From an uncultured Collinsella sp. (lineage in GTDB: Bacteria > Actinomycetota > Coriobacteriia > Coriobacteriales > Coriobacteriaceae): DNA of 19,953 nt. Below the pieces are notes generated by a model. It saw only the letters and a list, made by a program, of their open reading frames with translations, did no database searches and had not been told where the DNA came from. Below, piece by piece: positions 15,798-19,953 of this stretch. A program made the position numbers and the translations under genes. The first letter of the stretch is position 1; each line of letters opens with the position of its first letter. The stretch is taken from contig CALBUZ010000114.1 in the NCBI GenBank assembly GCA_937969105.1, forward strand, positions 1 through 19,953, given 5' to 3'.

Positions 15798-16820
15798 ATG
15801 GCGCAGATGAGAATCAAGGACATTGCCGCCGAGGCGGGCGTGAGCCCGGCCACGGTCTCGCGCTATCTCAACAACCGCCCCGGGCAAATGACCGAGGAAA
15901 CCCGTGCTCGCATCGCGGCGGTTATCGAGCGCACCGGCTATCGCCCGCGTGCCGCCGCGCGCAATCTGCGCAGCTCACGCACCAACCTCATCGGCGTGAT
16001 CCTGGCCGACATCGCCAACCCGTTCTCGAGCGCCATGCTCGAAGGGCTTTCCGCCAGCGCCGCCGCGCGCGGCTGCTCGCTCATGACGGCCATTAGTGGC
16101 AACGACCCCGCTAAGGAAGCGGAGTCGCTCACCAGGCTTATCGATGCCGGCGTGGACGGCCTGGTCGTCAACACCTGCGGAGGCAATGACGAGGCGATCG
16201 CCGCGGCAGCGGGACGTCTGCCCGTTGTGCTGCTCGACCGCGATGTTGCCGACGGTGGCATCGATCTGGTGACATCGAACAACCGTGAGCTGGTCGCCGG
16301 CTTGGTAGACGAGCTCGCCGCTGCGGGCTGTGAGCGCCTGTGCCTGCTCACCGAGGCAAGCGACGACAGCCCCGTGCGTCGTGAGCGCGCCGAGGCCTTT
16401 GTCGACGAGCTTTCGCGACGCGGCCTTGCCGGCGAGGTCGTCACCTTGGCCGATGGCGGTGCCACGGGCGTTGGTCGCTTGGACGAGACCATGCGTGACT
16501 ATGCCGGCAAAAAGCTCGGCCTCATTGCCGTCAACGGCCTGGTTTTCCTGCGTCTGACCGAGGCGCTAGCGCAGCTGGGACCCTCGCTGCCGGCGGGGCT
16601 CAGGATCGCGACGTTTGACGACTACCCCTGGAACCATGTGCTCTTTGGTGGCGTGACCACGGCCGCGCAGGACACCCTCACCATTGCCGAGCGCGTGGTC
16701 GAGCGCCTGTCCGAGCGCATCGACGTTGTCACCACCACGGTGGGCGAGGCCGCAAAGCTGGCGCCCAAACGCATCGAGGTTCTCGGTCACATCGAACACC
16801 GCGCATCAACCTCGCGCTAA
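15798..16820 (+). CDS. LacI-family transcriptional regulator
   Basis: A 340-residue repressor. The helix-turn-helix is at residues 4-23 (IKDIAAEAGVSPATVSRYLN), followed by the hinge with RNLRSSRTNLIGVIL and a periplasmic-binding-protein-like effector domain (from about residue 60). The effector domain keeps the ADIANPFSS start and the LLDRDV pattern of sugar-type LacI proteins. The start at 15798 is preferred; an upstream in-frame ATG at 15750 would add 16 residues without family similarity, and the ribosome site is weak for both. No sugar transporter or glycosidase gene lies next to it, so its target is not evident. It is followed by its own terminator. Ligand unknown. Confidence 0.93.
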   Translation: MAQMRIKDIAAEAGVSPATVSRYLNNRPGQMTEETRARIAAVIERTGYRPRAAARNLRSSRTNLIGVILADIANPFSSAMLEGLSASAAARGCSLMTAISGNDPAKEAESLTRLIDAGVDGLVVNTCGGNDEAIAAAAGRLPVVLLDRDVADGGIDLVTSNNRELVAGLVDELAAAGCERLCLLTEASDDSPVRRERAEAFVDELSRRGLAGEVVTLADGGATGVGRLDETMRDYAGKKLGLIAVNGLVFLRLTEALAQLGPSLPAGLRIATFDDYPWNHVLFGGVTTAAQDTLTIAERVVERLSERIDVVTTTVGEAAKLAPKRIEVLGHIEHRASTSR

Positions 16821-16825
16821 CCGCT

Positions 16826-16857
16826 CGTTCGCAACTGCCTGTTCGCGAACGTTTTTT
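16826..16857 (+). terminator. Intrinsic terminator after the LacI-family gene
   Basis: CGTTCGC (16826-16832) pairs with GCGAACG (16845-16851), followed by TTTTTT. Separates the LacI gene from glnA. Confidence 0.88.
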
Positions 16858-16873
16858 GAGCGCTTGATACGCT

Positions 16874-16889
16874 TTAACCCTGCGGAAAC
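16874..16889 (+). promoter_or_regulatory. GlnR-box-like operator ahead of glnA
   Basis: TTAAC-CCTGCG-GAAAC matches the actinobacterial GlnR half-site pattern gTnAc-n6-GaAAc at every fixed base except the first g. It lies at the -35 position relative to the candidate -10 TGCGATAGTAT at 16897-16907, where a class II activator would bind. Downstream, TCTGCGATA is directly repeated (16895-16903 and 16907-16915). The presence of a GlnR-like regulator gene just after glnA supports it. Confidence 0.5.
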
Positions 16890-16954
16890 ATTTTTCTGCG
16901 ATAGTATCTGCGATATAGACCAGTCGAAACCCGCCCGAAAGAAAGGGGAGCGAC

Positions 16955-18292
16955 ATGAACCAGCAGAACATCGATTACGTACTCCGCTCCGTAGAGCAGC
17001 GTGACATCCGCTTTGTGCGTCTGTGGTTTGTCGACATTCTCGGCCGCCTCAAGAACTTTGCCATTAGCCCCGAGGACCTCGAGGTCGCTTTTGAGGAGGG
17101 TATTGGCTTTGACGGTTCCGCCATCGAGGGCTTTGCCACGCCCGAGGAAGCCGACATGCTGGCGTTTCCCGATGCTTCGACCTTCCAGATTTTGCCGTGG
17201 CGCCCGAGCCACAACGGCGTCGCCCGCGTGTTCTGCGACGTGTGTACTCCCGATCGCAAGCCGTTTGCCGGCGACCCGCGCGATGCCCTGCGCCGCATGT
17301 TCCGCAAGGCCGAGAAGGCTGGCTATCTGCTCAACGTGGGTGCCGAGCTGGAGTATTACTACTTCCCCGACGAGCACACCCCCGAGCCGCTCGACAACGT
17401 GGGCTACTTCGATCTTTCGGTGAGCGATGCCGCCCGCGACCTGCGCCGCAACACGGTCCTCACGCTCGAGAAGATGTCCGTGCCCGTGGAGTACACCTTC
17501 CACGCCGCCGGCCGCTCGCAGCACGGCATGAGCCTGCGCCACGCCGAGGCCCTGAGCATGTCCGACGCCATCACCACGGCCAAACTCATCATTAAGCAGC
17601 AGGCCTACGAGAGCGGTTGCCACGCCTCCTTTATGCCCAAGCCGTTGGCGGGCGAGGACGGCAGCGCTATGTTCCTGTGCCAGTCGCTATTCGACCACGA
17701 CGGCTACAACGTCTTTTGGGGCGAGGACGACGAGAAGTACCATCTCTCCGATATCGCCAAGCACTACATGGCCGGCATCCTGGCGCACGCGCGCGAGATC
17801 AGCGCCATCACCAACCCCACGGTCAACTCGTACAAGCGCATCACCACGGGCGGCGACTCCGTGCCGCAGTACGCCACGTGGGGCCTGCGCAACCGCGCGA
17901 GCATGGTTCGCATCCCGGTCTACAAGCCCGGCAAACAGCTGTCCACGCGCATCGAGCTTCGCAGCCCCGACCCCATGGCCAACCCGTACCTGGTTAACGC
18001 CGTCACGCTGGCGGCTGGTCTGGACGGCATCGAGCGCAAGCTGGAGCTCCCGCCCGAGGCCACGGCCGAGACGCTCAAGCTTACCGACCGTCAGATGCTC
18101 GAGGCCGGCTACACGCCGCTGCCGCGCTCGCTCAAAGAGGCGCTCGACGTGTTTGAGGACTCGCAGTTTATGAAGGATGCCCTCGGCGAGCACATCCACA
18201 GCTTCTTCCTCAAAAAGAAGCGCGACGAGTGGCATAAGTTTGAGTCCACGATCACCGAGTGGGAGATCAAGCACTACCTGGCGAACTCCTAA
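16955..18292 (+). CDS. glnA: Type I glutamine synthetase homologue with substituted metal ligands
   Basis: A 445-residue protein that aligns over its whole length with the Bacillus-type (GSI-alpha) glutamine synthetase (444 residues). It keeps GFDGSAIEGFA (51-61), E131 and E133 in GAELEYYYF, MPKPL (227-231), NPTVNSYKR (287-295) and RIELRSPDP (332-340). It lacks several residues known to be catalytic or metal-binding. The HHEVAPGQHE region reads FHAAGRSQHG, giving Ala184 and Gly191 for two Glu ligands. The GMH histidine is Phe240 (AMFLCQSL). The flap PGYEAP reads TGGDSVP, with Asp301. Hence it may be a weak enzyme, have another substrate, or be a sensory pseudoenzyme. The start has AAAGGGGAG. 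The adenylylation segment of the beta type is absent. The gene precedes a GlnR-like regulator by 50 bases, so they may be co-transcribed. Confidence 0.85.
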   Translation: MNQQNIDYVLRSVEQRDIRFVRLWFVDILGRLKNFAISPEDLEVAFEEGIGFDGSAIEGFATPEEADMLAFPDASTFQILPWRPSHNGVARVFCDVCTPDRKPFAGDPRDALRRMFRKAEKAGYLLNVGAELEYYYFPDEHTPEPLDNVGYFDLSVSDAARDLRRNTVLTLEKMSVPVEYTFHAAGRSQHGMSLRHAEALSMSDAITTAKLIIKQQAYESGCHASFMPKPLAGEDGSAMFLCQSLFDHDGYNVFWGEDDEKYHLSDIAKHYMAGILAHAREISAITNPTVNSYKRITTGGDSVPQYATWGLRNRASMVRIPVYKPGKQLSTRIELRSPDPMANPYLVNAVTLAAGLDGIERKLELPPEATAETLKLTDRQMLEAGYTPLPRSLKEALDVFEDSQFMKDALGEHIHSFFLKKKRDEWHKFESTITEWEIKHYLANS

Positions 18293-18342
18293 TCGCGTTG
18301 GCTTGTTCCAGTACGATTGAGCTCATTTCCTTGGAGGCCGAT

Positions 18343-19014
18343 ATGTCCGAAAAGAGTGCCCTGTTCATGGCGCGCACGACGCGCTTCCACGAGTTTGCCC
18401 GCAGCTTGACGACCACCCTGGGTGTCGAGGTGAGCCTGGCTACCCCCGATTCGCCGACTGCGGCGCACGACTTTGACCTGCTGATCCTCGATTCCGACGG
18501 CATCCGCAGCGACCGCATCGATCAGATTGCCAAGTGGCTTGACGATCGCGGCGGCGTCCCCATGTTGGTGATCGTCGACGACGAGGCGCTCGGCACCCTG
18601 CGCCTGCCGAATCACGCGCATGCCGACTTTGTATGCCCCACGGCGACGCCCAACGAGCTTAAGGCTCGTGCACAGCGCCTGATGGGCGAGGAGGAGACCG
18701 TCGCCGCCGACGATGTGCTCAACATCGACAACCTCGAGATCAACCTGGCCACCTACCAGGTGACGCTCGATAACGAGCCCATCGACCTGACGCTGATGGA
18801 GTACTCGCTGCTGAGCTTTTTGGCGACGCATCCCAACCGTGCCTACAGCCGCGAAGTGCTGCTGCACCGCGTGTGGGGCTTTGAGTACTGCGGCGGCACG
18901 CGCACCGTCGACGTGCACATCCGACGCATCCGCTCCAAGGTGGGCCCGCAGATCGCGGCACACATCACCACCGTCCGCGGCGTGGGCTATAAGATCGGAG
19001 GGAGCCGGGCATGA
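18343..19014 (+). CDS. GlnR-like orphan OmpR-family regulator (degenerate receiver)
   Basis: A 223-residue regulator with an N-terminal receiver-like domain and a C-terminal winged helix (from about 118; VDVHIRRIRSKVG recognition region). The receiver keeps the aspartate at residue 50 (FDLLILDSDG) but lacks the acidic pair near the N-terminus (SALFMARTT) and the conserved lysine (FVCPTATPNEL in place of the KP motif). It should not be phosphorylated in the usual way. This is the arrangement known for actinobacterial GlnR, whose D50 supports dimerisation without phosphorylation. GGAGG at 18333-18337 sets the start; the longer in-frame start at 18259 lies inside glnA. The position directly after glnA fits a nitrogen regulator. 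Its last codons (about 19000 onward) may belong to another sequence; see the junction. Confidence 0.82.
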   Translation: MSEKSALFMARTTRFHEFARSLTTTLGVEVSLATPDSPTAAHDFDLLILDSDGIRSDRIDQIAKWLDDRGGVPMLVIVDDEALGTLRLPNHAHADFVCPTATPNELKARAQRLMGEEETVAADDVLNIDNLEINLATYQVTLDNEPIDLTLMEYSLLSFLATHPNRAYSREVLLHRVWGFEYCGGTRTVDVHIRRIRSKVGPQIAAHITTVRGVGYKIGGSRA

Positions 19015-19015
19015 G
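18967..19015 (+). other. Codon-usage junction at the conserved regulator C-terminus
   Basis: Upstream of here arginine is almost always CGC or CGT: in the regulator only one of about 18 is CGG, and that one is at 19006-19008. Downstream 16 of 26 arginine codons are CGG. The switch falls within or just after the codons for VRGVGYK (18973-18993), a sequence shared by most OmpR-family regulators. This is consistent with a join, in nature or in assembly, between two two-component loci. Confidence 0.5.
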
Positions 19016-19953
19016 ACGCGCCATCTTCAAAAGCATTTTCTACACCGCCATGGCGGTGTTTCTTCTGAGCCTGCTGTGCGTCAGTCTGGTGCTTTTCCCC
19101 TATTCCGCCCGACAGCAGAAGCGCAGTCTGGAGGATACCGGCCAGGTCCTGGCGGCCATGGCCAACCACAGCCCGGAGCTTCTGGCCCAGACGCTTCCCT
19201 ATTACGGCGGGAGCCGGCTCCGGGTCACCCTGCTTTCCCACACGGGCGAGGTCCTGCTGGACACGCAGGCAGATCCCGCCGCCATGGAAAACCACGCCCA
19301 GCGGGAGGAATTCCGTCAGGCGCTGGCGCAGGGCCAGGGCGAGAGCACCCGCTATTCCAGCACGCTCTCGGAAAAAACCGTCAACTACGCCGTCCTGCTG
19401 GAAAACGGCAGCGTTTTGCGGGTCTCGGGAGATTTTTCCGCCCAGACGGCCCTTGCCATCAGCCTGTTCACCCCCTGCCTGCTGGTGCTGGCGCTGGCGC
19501 TGGTGCTTTCCTTCCTGCTGGCGGCCCGGGTCTCCCGCAAGATCACCCAGCCGCTGGGCAAGATCGACCTGCGCAACCCGGACGACCGGGAGGTCTATGA
19601 CGAGCTGCGGCCGCTGGTCCAGCGGATCAGCGCGCAGAACCGGGAGATCCAGCACAAGGTGGAGGAGCTGAAGGCAGAGCACGCCCGGCAGGACGATATG
19701 CGCCGGGAATTCACCGCCAATGTCTCCCACGAGCTGAAAACGCCCCTGACCTCCATCTCCGGCTATGCGGAGCTGATGCAGAACGGCATGGTCCGTCAGG
19801 AAGACATTTCCCGGTTTTCCGGCGTGATCTACCACGAGGCCCAGCGGATGATCGTTCTGGTGAACGATATCATCCGGCTCTCCCGGCTGGACGACAAGGA
19901 CATCCGGGAGGAGACCCTGCCGGTGGATCTGTTCCAGGTCTGCGAGGAGACCC
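19011..19953 (+). CDS. Sensor histidine kinase, 5' part (runs off the window)
   Basis: The first 314 codons of a membrane sensor kinase of the PhoR/WalK type. A membrane helix at about 8-30 is followed by an extracytoplasmic sensor of about 110 residues, a second helix (about 147-171), a linker and coiled coil (about 200-228), and the HisKA domain with H240 in NVSHELKTPLTS. The window ends before the ATPase domain. It starts by an ATGA overlap with the regulator, the usual tight coupling of a cognate pair. The regulator, however, has a degenerate receiver and would not be expected to need a kinase. Codon use (CGG arginine) and style resemble Oscillospiraceae more than the rest of the window. 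Either a chimeric join or a transferred gene is likely. Confidence 0.88.
   Translation, partial: MRRAIFKSIFYTAMAVFLLSLLCVSLVLFPYSARQQKRSLEDTGQVLAAMANHSPELLAQTLPYYGGSRLRVTLLSHTGEVLLDTQADPAAMENHAQREEFRQALAQGQGESTRYSSTLSEKTVNYAVLLENGSVLRVSGDFSAQTALAISLFTPCLLVLALALVLSFLLAARVSRKITQPLGKIDLRNPDDREVYDELRPLVQRISAQNREIQHKVEELKAEHARQDDMRREFTANVSHELKTPLTSISGYAELMQNGMVRQEDISRFSGVIYHEAQRMIVLVNDIIRLSRLDDKDIREETLPVDLFQVCEET

Overview
The window looks like a chromosomal segment of a gut Coriobacteriia, most likely Collinsella or a close relative. The basis is its GC-rich codons with CGC/CGT arginine, strong GGAGG ribosome sites, the KdpFABC/Feo gene repertoire and actinobacterial-style nitrogen regulation. 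The genus is an inference from style and was not tested by any search. The last ~940 bases differ in codon use and look more like a Firmicute (Oscillospiraceae type), so the right edge may be a contig chimera or a horizontal join.

Layout. 1-313: leader region with no supported gene. 314-562: HPr-like phosphocarrier. 798-3752: ferrous iron uptake operon feoA-feoA-feoB, with a perfect 16-bp inverted repeat upstream and a DtxR/IdeR-like iron box just before feoB. 3927-4127: small FeoB-associated Cys-rich membrane protein. 4314-12578: potassium-scavenging locus, with kdpE and kdpD on the minus strand, divergent from kdpF, kdpA, kdpB and kdpC on the plus strand. kdpF encodes only 28 residues. The locus is bracketed by two nearly identical 74-base palindromic repeats in direct orientation (70/74 identical). 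12824-14773: old-yellow-enzyme type flavin/iron-sulfur enoate reductase. 14980-15672: GntR/FCD regulator. 15798-16820: LacI-type regulator. 16955-18292: type I glutamine synthetase homologue that lacks several catalytic metal ligands. 18343-19014: orphan OmpR-type regulator with a degenerate receiver, GlnR-like. 19011-end: 5' part of a sensor histidine kinase of foreign codon style.

How the genes work together. The Feo genes form a GTP-driven Fe(II) importer with its small cytosolic and membrane accessories, probably repressed by a DtxR-family regulator when iron is plentiful. KdpDE senses low potassium and drives the divergent kdpFABC pump. The glutamine synthetase homologue and the GlnR-like regulator form a likely nitrogen-control pair, and a GlnR-box-like sequence sits at the -35 position of the synthetase promoter.

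Most noteworthy points: the apparently catalytically impaired glutamine synthetase beside a non-canonical response regulator; the repeat-bracketed kdp island; the HPr with Asp at the usual Ser46 position; and the abrupt change of codon usage at about 19000, exactly at a conserved response-regulator C-terminal motif.
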